Below the pieces are notes generated by a model. It did no database searches. It saw only the letters and a program-made list of their open reading frames with translations, and was not told where the DNA came from. The translations under genes were made by a program, and so were the position numbers. Positions 7,835 to 16,250 of a DNA stretch of 64,000 nt are shown here, piece after piece (the stretch's first letter is position 1; each line of letters starts with the position of its first letter). The stretch lies in NCBI RefSeq assembly GCF_040529335.1, contig NZ_CP159534.1, positions 5,270,001 through 5,334,000 on the forward strand, written 5' to 3'. This stretch comes from Streptomyces sp. HUAS MG91. Lineage in GTDB: Bacteria; Actinomycetota; Actinomycetes; Streptomycetales; Streptomycetaceae.

Positions 7835-8718
7835 TACGCGGAGCCGGACGCGCCCAGCGAACCCGTCGGGTGCCAGACCGTCTTCGTCTCCAGGAACGTC
7901 GTCAGGCGGTCCGTGCCCGGGTCCGCCGTGAAGTCCTCCACAGGCTGTGGACGGCGTACGCGCTTCAGGTTGTCCGCCGCCGCGATCTCCAGTTCCTTGG
8001 CGAGGGCCGTGTCGGCACCGGTCAGGTCGATGCCGTTCACGTCCTGGTGGGCGGCGAGCGAGGGGGCGATCTCCGCCGCGCGGCCGGACAGGATGTTGAC
8101 GACGCCGCCCGGCACGTCCGAGGTGGCCAGCACCTCGCCGAGGGAGAGGGCCGGGAGCGGGGACTTCTCGGAGGCGATCACGACGACCGTGCTGCCCGTC
8201 GCGACGACCGGCGCGATCACCGAGACCAGGCCCAGGAAGGACGACTCCTGCGGCGCGACGACCGCGACGACACCGGTCGGCTCGGGCGTCGAGAGGTTGA
8301 AGAACGGGCCCGCGACCGGGTTGGCCCCGCCCACGACCTGGCCGATCTTGTCGGTCCAGCCCGCGTACCAGACCCAGCGGTCGATCGCCGCGTCGACGAC
8401 CGCCGCCGCCTTCGACTTGGACAGCCCCTCGGCCTCGGCGACCTCGCGCACGAACTGCTCGCGGCGGCCCTCCAGCATCTCGGCGACGCGGTAGAGCACC
8501 TGCCCGCGGTTGTACGCGGTCGCGCCCGACCAGCCGCCGAACGCCTTGCGCGCGGCGACGACCGCGTCCCGGCCGTCCTTGCGGGACGACTGCGGCGCGT
8601 TGGCGAGCCAGTTGCCCTTACCGTCCTGCACTTCGTACACCCGGCCGCTCTCGGAACGCGGGAACTTCCCGCCCACGTACAGCTTGTAGGTCTTGAGGAC
8701 ACTCAAACGGTCAGACAC
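7831..8718 (-). CDS. Truncated aldehyde dehydrogenase-like protein (no catalytic Cys)
   Basis: A 295-residue protein matching the N-terminal NAD-binding half of aldehyde dehydrogenases (KLYVGGKFPRSESGR, then AARKAFGGWS, VVAPQESSFLG where active enzymes have IPWNFPL, and VNILSG). The ELGGK glutamate and the GQVC catalytic cysteine are absent, so it should not oxidise aldehydes alone. GTG at 8718 overlaps the stop of the full-length enzyme by 8 bases, so the two are coupled and probably interact. A full ALDH followed by a degenerate ALDH is the layout of ALDH16 proteins, here split in two. The stop codon lies in the end of a MITE-like element. Confidence 0.82.
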   Translation of the reverse strand: MSDRLSVLKTYKLYVGGKFPRSESGRVYEVQDGKGNWLANAPQSSRKDGRDAVVAARKAFGGWSGATAYNRGQVLYRVAEMLEGRREQFVREVAEAEGLSKSKAAAVVDAAIDRWVWYAGWTDKIGQVVGGANPVAGPFFNLSTPEPTGVVAVVAPQESSFLGLVSVIAPVVATGSTVVVIASEKSPLPALSLGEVLATSDVPGGVVNILSGRAAEIAPSLAAHQDVNGIDLTGADTALAKELEIAAADNLKRVRRPQPVEDFTADPGTDRLTTFLETKTVWHPTGSLGASGSAY

Positions 8719-10165
8719 TGAGGTACGCCTCCAGGCCGTGACGGCCGCCCTCGCGGCCGAAGCCGGACTCCTTGTAGCCGCCGAACGGCGAGGTCGGGTC
8801 GAACTTGTTGAACGTGTTGGCCCAGACGACCCCGGCCCGCAGCCTGTTGGCCACGGCGAGGATGCGGGAGCCCTTCTCGGTCCAGATGCCGGCCGAGAGC
8901 CCGTACTGCGTGTTGTTCGCCTTGGCGACGGCCTCCTCCGGCGTGCGGAAGGTGAGGACCGACAGGACCGGGCCGAAGATCTCGTCGCGGGCGATGGTGT
9001 GCGCCTGCGTGACGTTCGTGAACAGCGTCGGCGCGAACCAGTAGCCGGAGGAGGGGAGTTCGCAGGGCGCACTCCAGCGCTCGGCGCCCTCGGCCTCGCC
9101 CGTCTCGGTGAGCGCGGTGATCCGGTCCAGCTGCTCCGCGGAGTTGATCGCGCCGATGTCGGTGTTCTTGTCCAGCGGGTCGCCGAGGCGGAGCGTGGAC
9201 AGGCGCCGCTTCAGGCTGTCCAGCAGCTCGTCCTGGATCGACTCCTGGACCAGCAGGCGCGAGCCCGCGCAGCAGACCTGGCCCTGGTTGAAGAAGATCC
9301 CGGTGACGATCCCCTCCACCGCCTGGTCGATCGGGGCGTCGTCGAAGACAATGTTCGCGCCCTTGCCGCCCAGCTCCAGCGTCAGCTTCTTGTCCGTACC
9401 GGCGAGGGTACGGGCGATCTCCTTGCCGACGGCCGTGGAACCGGTGAACGCCACCTTGTTCACGTCCGGGTGGGCGACCAGCGCCGCGCCCGCGTCCCCG
9501 TACCCGGGAAGGATGTTGACGACGCCCTTGGGCAGGCCCGCCTGGCGGCAGATGTCCGCGAAGAACAGCGCGGACAGCGGGGTCGTCTCGGCGGGCTTGA
9601 GGACCACCGTGTTGCCGGTCGCGAGCGCCGGGGCGATCTTCCAGGCGAGCATCAGCAGCGGGAAGTTCCACGGGATGACCTGGCCCGCGACGCCGAGCGC
9701 CTTCGGATCCGGGCCGAAGCCCGCGTGGTCGAGCTTGTCGGCCCAGCCCGCGTAGTAGAAGAAGTGCGCCGCCACGAGGGGGAGGTCGGCGTCCCGCGTC
9801 TCCTTGATGGGCTTGCCGTTGTCCAGCGTCTCCAGGACCGCCAGCTCGCGGCTGCGCTCCTGGATGATGCGGGCGATGCGGAAGAGGTACTTGCCGCGCT
9901 CCGCGCCGGGCAGCGCCGACCACTTCTCGAACGCCTTGCGGGCCGCCTTCACCGCCCGGTCCACGTCGGCCTCACCGGCCTGCGCGACCTCGGAGAGCAC
10001 CTCCTCGGTGGACGGCGAGACGGACTTGAAGACCTTGCCCTCGGCGGCGTCGGTGAACTCGCCGTCGATGAACAGCCCGTAGGACGGGGCGATGTCGACG
10101 ACCGAGCGCGACTCGGGGGCGGGGGCGTACTCGAATGCGTGGGCCATTGCCGTTTTCTCTGCCAT
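8711..10165 (-). CDS. Aldehyde dehydrogenase, full length
   Basis: NAD(P)-dependent aldehyde dehydrogenase of 484 residues: IPWNFPLLMLAWKIAPAL near 164-181, VLKPAE, FTGSTAVGKEI, catalytic Glu264 in LTLELGGKGAN and the nucleophile in NQGQVCCAGSR (Cys298/299). It starts 6 bp after deoC and ends overlapped with the truncated homologue, so the three form one operon. DeoC releases acetaldehyde from deoxyribose 5-phosphate; this enzyme is a natural candidate to oxidise it or a related aldehyde (inference). An ATG at 10147 is an alternative start. Confidence 0.9.
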   Translation of the reverse strand: MAEKTAMAHAFEYAPAPESRSVVDIAPSYGLFIDGEFTDAAEGKVFKSVSPSTEEVLSEVAQAGEADVDRAVKAARKAFEKWSALPGAERGKYLFRIARIIQERSRELAVLETLDNGKPIKETRDADLPLVAAHFFYYAGWADKLDHAGFGPDPKALGVAGQVIPWNFPLLMLAWKIAPALATGNTVVLKPAETTPLSALFFADICRQAGLPKGVVNILPGYGDAGAALVAHPDVNKVAFTGSTAVGKEIARTLAGTDKKLTLELGGKGANIVFDDAPIDQAVEGIVTGIFFNQGQVCCAGSRLLVQESIQDELLDSLKRRLSTLRLGDPLDKNTDIGAINSAEQLDRITALTETGEAEGAERWSAPCELPSSGYWFAPTLFTNVTQAHTIARDEIFGPVLSVLTFRTPEEAVAKANNTQYGLSAGIWTEKGSRILAVANRLRAGVVWANTFNKFDPTSPFGGYKESGFGREGGRHGLEAYLSV

Positions 10166-10171
10166 GGGGGA

Positions 10172-11128
10172 TCAGTCCACCGTCACGTAGTCGGGACCGG
10201 AGTAGCGGCCGGTGGCCAGCTTCTGGCGCTGCATCAGCAGATCGTTCAGCAGGCTGGAGGCGCCGAACCGGAACCAGTGGTTGTCGAGCCAGTCCGCGCC
10301 CGCCGTCTCGTTCACGATCACGAGGAACTTGACGGCGTCCTTCGAGGTGCGGATGCCGCCGGCGGGCTTCACGCCGACCTGGATGCCGGTCGCGGCGCGG
10401 AAGTCGCGGACCGCCTCCAGCATGAGCAGGGTGTTCGCCGGGGTGGCGTTGACCCCCACCTTGCCGGTCGAGGTCTTGATGAAGTCGGCGCCTGCCAGCA
10501 TGCCGATCCAGCTCGCGCGGCGGATGTTGTCGTACGTCGACAGCTCGCCGGTCTCGAAGATGACCTTGAGCCGGGCGGCCCCGGAGGCCTCCTTCACGGC
10601 GCGGATCTCCTCGTAGACCTTCATGAACTTCCCGGCGAGGAACGCGCCGCGGTCGATGACCATGTCGATCTCGTCGGCGCCGGCCTCGACGGCCTCCCGG
10701 ACGTCGGCGAGCTTCACGTCGAGCGCGGCGCGGCCGGCCGGGAAGGCGGTGGCGACCGAGGCCACCTTCACCTCGGTGCCGGCGACGGCGGCCTTCGCGG
10801 TGGCGACCATGTCCGGGTAGACGCAGACCGCCGCCGTGCGGGGCGTCGTCCGGTCGGTCGGGTCGGGGTTGACCGCCTTCGCGCCGAGGGCCCGGACCTT
10901 GCCCGGGGTGTCGGCGCCCTCCAGGGTCGTCAGGTCGATCATCGAGATCGCCAGGTCGATGGCGTACGCCTTCGCCGTGGTCTTGATGGAACGGGTCCCG
11001 AGCCCGGCGGCCCTCGCCTCCAGGCCCACCGCGTCGACACCGGGCAGCCCCTGGAGGAAGCGGCGCAGGGTGGCCTCGGAGGCGGTGGCGTCGGCCAAGG
11101 CGTGTTCTTTTGCGGGTGCAGTGGACAT
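10172..11128 (-). CDS. deoC: Deoxyribose-phosphate aldolase
   Basis: Cleaves 2-deoxyribose 5-phosphate to glyceraldehyde 3-phosphate and acetaldehyde in deoxynucleoside breakdown. A class I aldolase TIM barrel of 318 residues; the Schiff-base Lys218 lies in DFIKTSTGK and the second active Lys in VKPAGGIRTSKDA. ATG at 11128 follows an in-frame GTG at 11134. A 12-bp palindrome lies about 20 bp upstream, the same one found before the purine nucleoside phosphorylase operon. Heads the deoC-ALDH-ALDH-like operon. Confidence 0.95.
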   Translation of the reverse strand: MSTAPAKEHALADATASEATLRRFLQGLPGVDAVGLEARAAGLGTRSIKTTAKAYAIDLAISMIDLTTLEGADTPGKVRALGAKAVNPDPTDRTTPRTAAVCVYPDMVATAKAAVAGTEVKVASVATAFPAGRAALDVKLADVREAVEAGADEIDMVIDRGAFLAGKFMKVYEEIRAVKEASGAARLKVIFETGELSTYDNIRRASWIGMLAGADFIKTSTGKVGVNATPANTLLMLEAVRDFRAATGIQVGVKPAGGIRTSKDAVKFLVIVNETAGADWLDNHWFRFGASSLLNDLLMQRQKLATGRYSGPDYVTVD

Positions 11129-11147
11129 GGTCACGAGGGGAGCATAT

Positions 11148-11159
11148 CTACGCGCGTAG
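11148..11159. promoter_or_regulatory. Palindromic operator candidate upstream of deoC
   Basis: CTACGCGCGTAG, a perfect 12-bp palindrome 19 bp before the deoC start. The identical sequence occurs at 15955-15966, before the purine nucleoside phosphorylase gene. A common repressor of nucleoside catabolism is inferred; which protein binds is unknown. Confidence 0.65.
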
Positions 11160-11197
11160 CGGCTGTACAGGGGCGCGGGCCCACCGCGGCTCCGGGA

Positions 11198-11305
11198 ACG
11201 GGGAGGCTGCGCGCAGCGCATGCCTCAGGGGCGCGGGGAACTGCGCGAGAAGCGGCCACCGGCCCGCGGCCGACGTACTACCCAGGGGCGCGGGGAACTG
11301 CGCGA
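11198..11305. repeat. Dispersed G+C-rich repeat, two direct copies
   Basis: The 20-base core GGGGCGCGGGGAACTGCGCG occurs twice in the same orientation (inside 11225-11248 and 11282-11305). The first is preceded by GGGGAGGCTGCGCGCAGCGC, a block also seen before the copy at 16210. No opposing arm is present here, so this is a half or rearranged form of the element. Confidence 0.8.
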
Positions 11306-11410
11306 GAAGCGGTCACTGGCGCGCACCCGGCAACGAACCCGGCCCCGCCGGAGCGCCCGGCGAACAAGGGCCCGGTCGAGCCCAGCGCAGCGTCAGGCAC
11401 AATCGACGCC

Positions 11411-12037
11411 ATGACGAGTGAACCCGGGCCCACCCACGACCGCGTATACAGGTCACCCGCCGGCATCGCGGGCGGCTGCCTGCTGCTGGCCCTCGGCGCC
11501 TGGCTCGGCATCGACGCGGTGATCGGCGGCGACGGCCGCACCCCGTGGCTGGCACTCGCGGGCCTGCTCCTCGCGGTGCCCCTCGTCGTCGCGTTCACCC
11601 TCCGCCCGGCGGTCTACGCGGGCGAGGACCGGCTGCGCATCCGCAACCCGTTCCGCAACATCACCCTGCCCTGGGCGGCCGTCTCCGGCTTCCGCTCCGG
11701 GTACTCCAACGAGGTCCTCGACCGGGCCGGTACCAAGTACCAGCTGTGGTCCGTCCCGGTCTCGCTGCGCGCCCGCAAGAAGGCCCAGCGCAACCTGGCC
11801 CGCGCCGCCGCCGCGGACGACCCGGGACGCCCCTCGATCATCGGCACGGGCAGCATCCAGACCCGTTCGACCCGTGCCGCCACCGACCAGGTCATGGACG
11901 AGCTGCGCGACCTGAGCGAGGCCCGCGGGGCGGAGCCCACGGCGCAGGGCGAGCCGGCGGTCCGCTGGGCCTACGAGATCATCGCGCCGGCCGTGGCCGG
12001 CGCCGTACTCCTCGTCGTGCTCCTCGCGATCGGCTGA
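11411..12037 (+). CDS. PH-domain membrane protein
   Basis: A 208-residue protein: two hydrophobic segments at about residues 18-38 and 45-63, a bacterial PH-like domain (AGEDRLRIRNPFRNITLPWAAVSGFRSGYSNEVL..., about 70-160), and a final hydrophobic segment at 190-208. Such proteins face the cytoplasm with the PH domain and have no known catalytic role. ATG at 11411 is the first start giving the full N-terminus. It ends one base before the stop of the convergent membrane gene at 12039. Confidence 0.8.
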   Translation: MTSEPGPTHDRVYRSPAGIAGGCLLLALGAWLGIDAVIGGDGRTPWLALAGLLLAVPLVVAFTLRPAVYAGEDRLRIRNPFRNITLPWAAVSGFRSGYSNEVLDRAGTKYQLWSVPVSLRARKKAQRNLARAAAADDPGRPSIIGTGSIQTRSTRAATDQVMDELRDLSEARGAEPTAQGEPAVRWAYEIIAPAVAGAVLLVVLLAIG

Positions 12038-12038
12038 G

Positions 12039-13238
12039 TCACGGCGCGCTGGGCCACACCAGCGCCATGTACGCCCCGCAGTACGCGGCCCCGAGCACCG
12101 CCCCCGTCACCCCCAGCACCCGCACCCGCCACGACACCGTCCTGGCCAGCGCCAGCGCGAGCGGCAGCAGCAGCGGGAAGCCGGGCAGCAGGAAGCGGGC
12201 CCGGGGGAAGTAGACGCCGCCGCTGCCCAGCACGATCACCAGCAGGACCCCGGTGAAGGCAAGCAGCGGCAGCGGCTGCCGGTCCGCGAGCGACAGCAGC
12301 CAGAGCACCGCCGCCGCCACCAGGGTCAGCGAGACCAGCACCAGGAACAGCTCGGGCGTCGAGTCGTAGGCCAGGAACTCGCGCATCCGGCGCAGCGTCT
12401 CCACGCCGCCGTCCAACTGGTTGTGCCACAGCCGCTGGACGGCGAAGTACCCGTCCCAGCGGCCGAGCCGCAGCCCCACCCAGCCGACGTACGCGCACCA
12501 GCCCAGCGGCGCGAGCAGCCCGCCGGCCAGCACCCGCCAGGACAGGTGGCGGCGCAGCGTCAGCAGCGCCGAGAGGGAGACCGCCGCGGCGATCGCGATG
12601 CCGGTCGGACGGGTCAGCCCGGCCAGCGCGGACAGCGTGCCCGCCCACAGCCAGCGGCCGGTGAGCACCGCGTACAGCGACCAGGCGACGAACGCCGTGA
12701 ACAGCGATTCGGTGTAGCCCATCCACTGCACCAGACCGACCGGCAGGCACGCCCAGAGGAAGGCGAGAGTCACCCCGACGCGGCTGCCGTACAGGCGGTC
12801 GCCGACCGCGAAGATCCCCCACGCGGCGGCGAACGAGCTGAGCACCGCCAGCACCAGGCCGACACTGGCGCGCGAGCCCGGGGTCACCGTGGCCACCGCC
12901 TTGACCAGGCCCGGGTAGAGCGGGAAGAACGCCAGGTTGTTGGCGTTGTAGGCGGTGCCGAGCGCGTGGGCGTACCCGTGGTCGGCGATGCCCAGGTACC
13001 ACTTGGAGTCCCAGTCGCGGGCCAGCGTGGGCCAGATGCCGTGGCCCTCCTTGTGCGCCCACACACCGAGGACGAGCAGCGAGAACAGGCGTACGGCCGC
13101 GTACGCGGACAGGGCGGGGAGCGCGCGGCGCAGGGAGCGTGCGGCGCGGGCCCGGAGTCGGGTGATCGCCGCGGGGGCGGGGCGGCTCCTTCTGGCGTGC
13201 GGGAGGAGAGGGGCCTCGGGGGCGGCGGTCGGGGGCAC
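12039..13238 (-). CDS. Multi-pass mannosyltransferase-like membrane protein (PIG-V type)
   Basis: About 399 residues with eight or more hydrophobic helices. The first loop has RDWDSKWYLGIADHGY, matching the WD-x-x-WY-x-I...GY pattern of the GT-C/PIG-V (Gpi18) mannosyltransferases, and NLAFFPLYPGL follows. Such enzymes use a polyprenyl-phosphate sugar donor outside the membrane. Start set at GTG 13238, which has AGGAG 8 bases upstream; an ATG at 13352 would add 38 unlikely residues. Substrate unknown. Confidence 0.78.
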   Translation of the reverse strand: MPPTAAPEAPLLPHARRSRPAPAAITRLRARAARSLRRALPALSAYAAVRLFSLLVLGVWAHKEGHGIWPTLARDWDSKWYLGIADHGYAHALGTAYNANNLAFFPLYPGLVKAVATVTPGSRASVGLVLAVLSSFAAAWGIFAVGDRLYGSRVGVTLAFLWACLPVGLVQWMGYTESLFTAFVAWSLYAVLTGRWLWAGTLSALAGLTRPTGIAIAAAVSLSALLTLRRHLSWRVLAGGLLAPLGWCAYVGWVGLRLGRWDGYFAVQRLWHNQLDGGVETLRRMREFLAYDSTPELFLVLVSLTLVAAAVLWLLSLADRQPLPLLAFTGVLLVIVLGSGGVYFPRARFLLPGFPLLLPLALALARTVSWRVRVLGVTGAVLGAAYCGAYMALVWPSAP

Positions 13239-13355
13239 TCGGTCGGCTCCTGGGGAACGGGGACATGGGCCGGGGGCAACGTTCCCGTCGCCCCCGGCCC
13301 ATGCGTGCCTGCTCCGCAGGAACCACCCGTCCGAGGTATCCGCACGCCCCAATCA

Positions 13356-13399
13356 AGCCCCTCCGGCGATTGAGGAGCGGGGTCCGGGGCGGAGCCCCG
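13356..13399. repeat. Second dispersed repeat family (CCTCCGGCG...GAGGAG type), copy 1
   Basis: The block reads GCCCCTCCGGCGATTGAGG, then AGCGGGGTCCGGGGC and a short hairpin GGGGC-GGA-GCCCC. A close copy lies at 19408-19452 with TTT in place of ATT. Both sit just downstream of coding ends and may act as terminators. Confidence 0.7.
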
Positions 13400-13408
13400 C
13401 GGCCCGCG

Positions 13409-15055
13409 CTAGATCCCCGCCGCGCGGGAAAGGTCCCGCTTGATCTCCGCGAGGAGTTCGGTCCCCTTGACCCGGGCGGCGTCCAGCGCGTCCCGGTCCG
13501 CCACGGGGACCACGACCTCCAGGTAGCACTTCAGCTTCGGCTCGGTGCCGGACGGGCGGACGATGACCCGCGCCCCGTCGAGCGTGTACCGCAGCCCGTC
13601 GGTGGGCGGCAGCCCCCCGGCGCCCCGGGACAGGTCCTCGGCCGACGTCACCGCGAGCCCGGCCAGCACCGCCGGAGGCGCCTCGCGCAGGCGGCGCATG
13701 GCGTCGGCGATGACGGACAGGTCCTCGACCCGCACGCTCAGCTGGTCCGTGGCGTGCAGCCCGTGGGCGAGCGCCAGGTCGTCCAGCGCGTCGAGCAGCG
13801 TACGGCCCTGCTCCTTCAGCTCACTGGCCAGCTCGGTGACGAGCAGCGCCGCCGTGATGCCGTCCTTGTCGCGCACGCCCTCGGGGTCGACGCAGTAGCC
13901 CAGCGCCTCCTCGTAGCCGTAGCGCAGGCCCTCCACGCGGGCGATCCACTTGAAGCCGGTCAGCGTCTCCGCGTAGGGCAGCGAGGCCGCCTCGGCGATC
14001 CGGCCCAGCAGCGACGACGACACGATCGACTCGGCGAGAACGCCGGTGGCGCCCCGGCGCACCAGGTGGGCGGCGAGCAGCGCGCCGACCTCGTCGCCGC
14101 GCAGCATCCGCCACGCGTCGGCGTCGCGGACGGCGACGGCGCAGCGGTCCGCGTCCGGGTCGTTGGCGATGATCAGGTCCGGCGCCTCGGCCAGCGAGGA
14201 GGCCGTCGCGAAGGACAGGTCCATCGCGCCCGGCTCCTCCGGGTTCGGGAACGCCACCGTCGGGAAGTCCGGGTCCGGCTCGGCCTGCTCGGGCACGAGC
14301 ACCGGCTCGGGGAACCCGGCGCGGGCGAACGCGGCCAGCAGGGTCTCCTTGCCGACGCCGTGCATCGCCGTGTAGACGGCGCGGGCGGTGCGCGGCGACC
14401 CGGGGGCCAGGACCGCGTCCGTACGCGCCAGATAGGCCTCCAGGACGCTCTCGTCCAGCGTCTCCCAGCCCGACTCGGGCCGCGCCACGTCGTCCAGCGA
14501 CTTGACCGCGGCGATCTCGCCGGCGATCTCCGCGTCGGCGGGCGGCACGATCTGCGAGCCGTCGCCGAGGTAGACCTTGTAGCCGTTGTCCCGCGGCGGG
14601 TTGTGCGAGGCCGTCACCTCGACGCCCGCCACCGCGCCCAGGTGCCGGATCGCGAAGGCGAGTACGGGCGTGGGGAGCGGCCGGGGCAGCACCGCGGCGC
14701 GCAGCCCGGCGCCCACCATCACGGCCGCCGTGTCGCGGGCGAAGTCCGCCGACTTGTGGCGCGCGTCGTACCCGACGACGACCAGGCCGTCGCCCTGCCC
14801 CTTGCCCTTCAGGTACGCGGCGAGCCCGGCCGCCGCGCGCACGACCACCGCGCGGTTCATCCGCATCGGCCCCGCGCCCAGCTCTCCGCGGAGGCCCGCG
14901 GTGCCGAACTGGAGGGTGCCCGAGAAGCGGTCCGCCAGTTCCGTCAGGTCCCCGGCGGCGATGATCCCGGCGAGTTCGTCGCGGGTCTCGGGGTCCGGGT
15001 CCTCCGCGAGCCAGGCCTTCGCCCGGTCGAGCAGTGCGCTGCCTTCAACGGTCAC
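13409..15055 (-). CDS. Phospho-sugar mutase, probable phosphopentomutase
   Basis: Alpha-D-phosphohexomutase superfamily, 548 residues with all landmarks: catalytic phospho-Ser150 in TASHNPPRDNGYK, metal loop DPDADRCAV, sugar loop GYCVDPEGVRDKDG and phosphate loop RPSGTEPKLKCYLE. Usually annotated phosphomannomutase, but it is cotranscribed with purine nucleoside phosphorylase (9-50 bp gap) and so probably turns ribose 1-phosphate into ribose 5-phosphate, like PGM2-type phosphopentomutases (inference). GTG 15055 has GAAGGA 8 bases upstream and is preferred to the ATG at 15091. Confidence 0.88.
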   Translation of the reverse strand: MTVEGSALLDRAKAWLAEDPDPETRDELAGIIAAGDLTELADRFSGTLQFGTAGLRGELGAGPMRMNRAVVVRAAAGLAAYLKGKGQGDGLVVVGYDARHKSADFARDTAAVMVGAGLRAAVLPRPLPTPVLAFAIRHLGAVAGVEVTASHNPPRDNGYKVYLGDGSQIVPPADAEIAGEIAAVKSLDDVARPESGWETLDESVLEAYLARTDAVLAPGSPRTARAVYTAMHGVGKETLLAAFARAGFPEPVLVPEQAEPDPDFPTVAFPNPEEPGAMDLSFATASSLAEAPDLIIANDPDADRCAVAVRDADAWRMLRGDEVGALLAAHLVRRGATGVLAESIVSSSLLGRIAEAASLPYAETLTGFKWIARVEGLRYGYEEALGYCVDPEGVRDKDGITAALLVTELASELKEQGRTLLDALDDLALAHGLHATDQLSVRVEDLSVIADAMRRLREAPPAVLAGLAVTSAEDLSRGAGGLPPTDGLRYTLDGARVIVRPSGTEPKLKCYLEVVVPVADRDALDAARVKGTELLAEIKRDLSRAAGI

Positions 15056-15101
15056 GGTGAGTTCCTTCGGACGACTGGTTCGGGCGGACATGGGGGTGAG
15101 C

Positions 15102-15929
15102 TCAGATCTTGGCGAGGACCTGGGTCAGCAGCTCGCCCATGCGGACGGCGGAGTCACGGCCGGCCTGGAGGACTTCCTCGTGGTTCAGCGGCTCGCCGGA
15201 CAGGCCCGCCGCCAGGTTCGTCACCAGGGAGATGCCGAGCACCTCGGCGCCCGCCTCACGGGCCGCAATGGCCTCCAGGGTGGTGGACATGCCGACGAGG
15301 TCGGCGCCGAGGATGCCGGCCATCCGGACCTCGGCCGGGGTCTCGTAGTGCGGGCCGGGGAACTGGGCGTACACGCCCTCCTCCAGCGACGGGTCGATCT
15401 CCTGGCACAGCTGGCGCAGGCGCGGCGAGTACAGATCGGTGAGGTCGACGAATTTGGCGCCGACGATCGGCGACGTCGCCGTCAGGTTGATGTGGTCCGA
15501 GATGAGGACCGGCTGACCCGGCCGCATGCCCTCGCGCAGGCCGCCGCAGCCGTTGGTCAGCACGATGGTCTTGCAGCCCGCGGCGGCCGCGGTGCGCACG
15601 CCGTGCGCGACGGAGGCGACGCCCCGGCCCTCGTAGTAGTGGGTGCGGCCCAGGAAGACCAGGGCGCGCTTCTGGCCCACCTGGTACGAGCGGACCGTGC
15701 CGCCGTGGCCCGCCACCGCCGCGCCGGTGAAGCCGGGCAGCTCGGTGAAGGGGAACTCGGCGTCCGGCGCGCCCAGCGCCTCGGCGGCGGGCGCCCAGCC
15801 GGAGCCCATCACGAGGGCGACGTCGTGGGTCTCGGCACCGGTGAGCTCGCGCAGGCGCGCGGCGGCGGCGTCGGCGGCGGCGTACGGGTCGCCCTGGATG
15901 TTGTGGTCCGGAGTAACAGATGCGTTCAC
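15102..15929 (-). CDS. Purine nucleoside phosphorylase
   Basis: Splits inosine or guanosine (and deoxy forms) with phosphate into base and (deoxy)ribose 1-phosphate. A 275-residue trimeric, class II enzyme: phosphate loop [23 protein letters not shown], base pocket [13 protein letters not shown] and [15 protein letters not shown]. It heads the operon with the phospho-sugar mutase. The ATG at 15929 is followed upstream (25 bp) by the 12-bp palindrome shared with deoC. Confidence 0.94.
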   Translation of the reverse strand: MNASVTPDHNIQGDPYAAADAAAARLRELTGAETHDVALVMGSGWAPAAEALGAPDAEFPFTELPGFTGAAVAGHGGTVRSYQVGQKRALVFLGRTHYYEGRGVASVAHGVRTAAAAGCKTIVLTNGCGGLREGMRPGQPVLISDHINLTATSPIVGAKFVDLTDLYSPRLRQLCQEIDPSLEEGVYAQFPGPHYETPAEVRMAGILGADLVGMSTTLEAIAAREAGAEVLGISLVTNLAAGLSGEPLNHEEVLQAGRDSAVRMGELLTQVLAKI

Positions 15930-15954
15930 GCGTTTGAGAGTAGCCGGTCACGTC

Positions 15955-15966
15955 CTACGCGCGTAG
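15955..15966. promoter_or_regulatory. Palindromic operator candidate upstream of purine nucleoside phosphorylase
   Basis: CTACGCGCGTAG, identical to 11148-11159 upstream of deoC and at nearly the same distance from the start codon (25 versus 19 bp). This points to one regulator for both nucleoside-breakdown operons (inference). Confidence 0.65.
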
Positions 15967-16102
15967 ATGCTGATGGTCACGGGAATGCGATCGTTGTCTT
16001 GTCGTTTCCGACGAGAACGCTCCGCTGGGGTGCGGGATCCGTTGTGCGCGGCGTTGTCGGGGCTGGTCGGGGAGTTCTTCGTCCGCGGCCCGGTGGGGCT
16101 TC

Positions 16103-16233
16103 TCGCGCAGTTCCCCGCGCCCCTGAGATGCGCACTTCGTGCGCCATCTCATCAAGAGAGGCGCGCCGGAGCCGCAGCCTCAGGGGGAGGCTGCGCGTCA
16201 GCGCATGCCTCAGGGGCGCGGGGAACTGCGCGA
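16103..16233. repeat. Dispersed G+C-rich inverted repeat, copy 3 (extended)
   Basis: Arms at 16103-16126 and 16210-16233 are perfect inverted repeats of the 24-base core. The left half matches copy 1 (6324-6400) and the right half (GGGGGAGGCTGCGCGTCAGC then the core) matches the block at 11198-11248, so this copy is a composite of the two forms. With the operator at 15955 it accounts for most of the 321-base gap between 15929 and 16251; I see no gene there. Confidence 0.85.
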
Positions 16234-16250
16234 CCAGGCCGCGGCGGCCG

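Noticed and set aside
8693..12037. 1,114-residue plus-strand open frame
   Set aside because: It runs antisense to the two ALDH genes and deoC, is full of Arg/Gly/Asp-rich nonsense, and only its last part (from 11411) is a real gene. High G+C keeps antisense frames open.
13265..15442. 725-residue plus-strand open frame
   Set aside because: It is antisense to the phospho-sugar mutase and nucleoside phosphorylase, with no protein signature.
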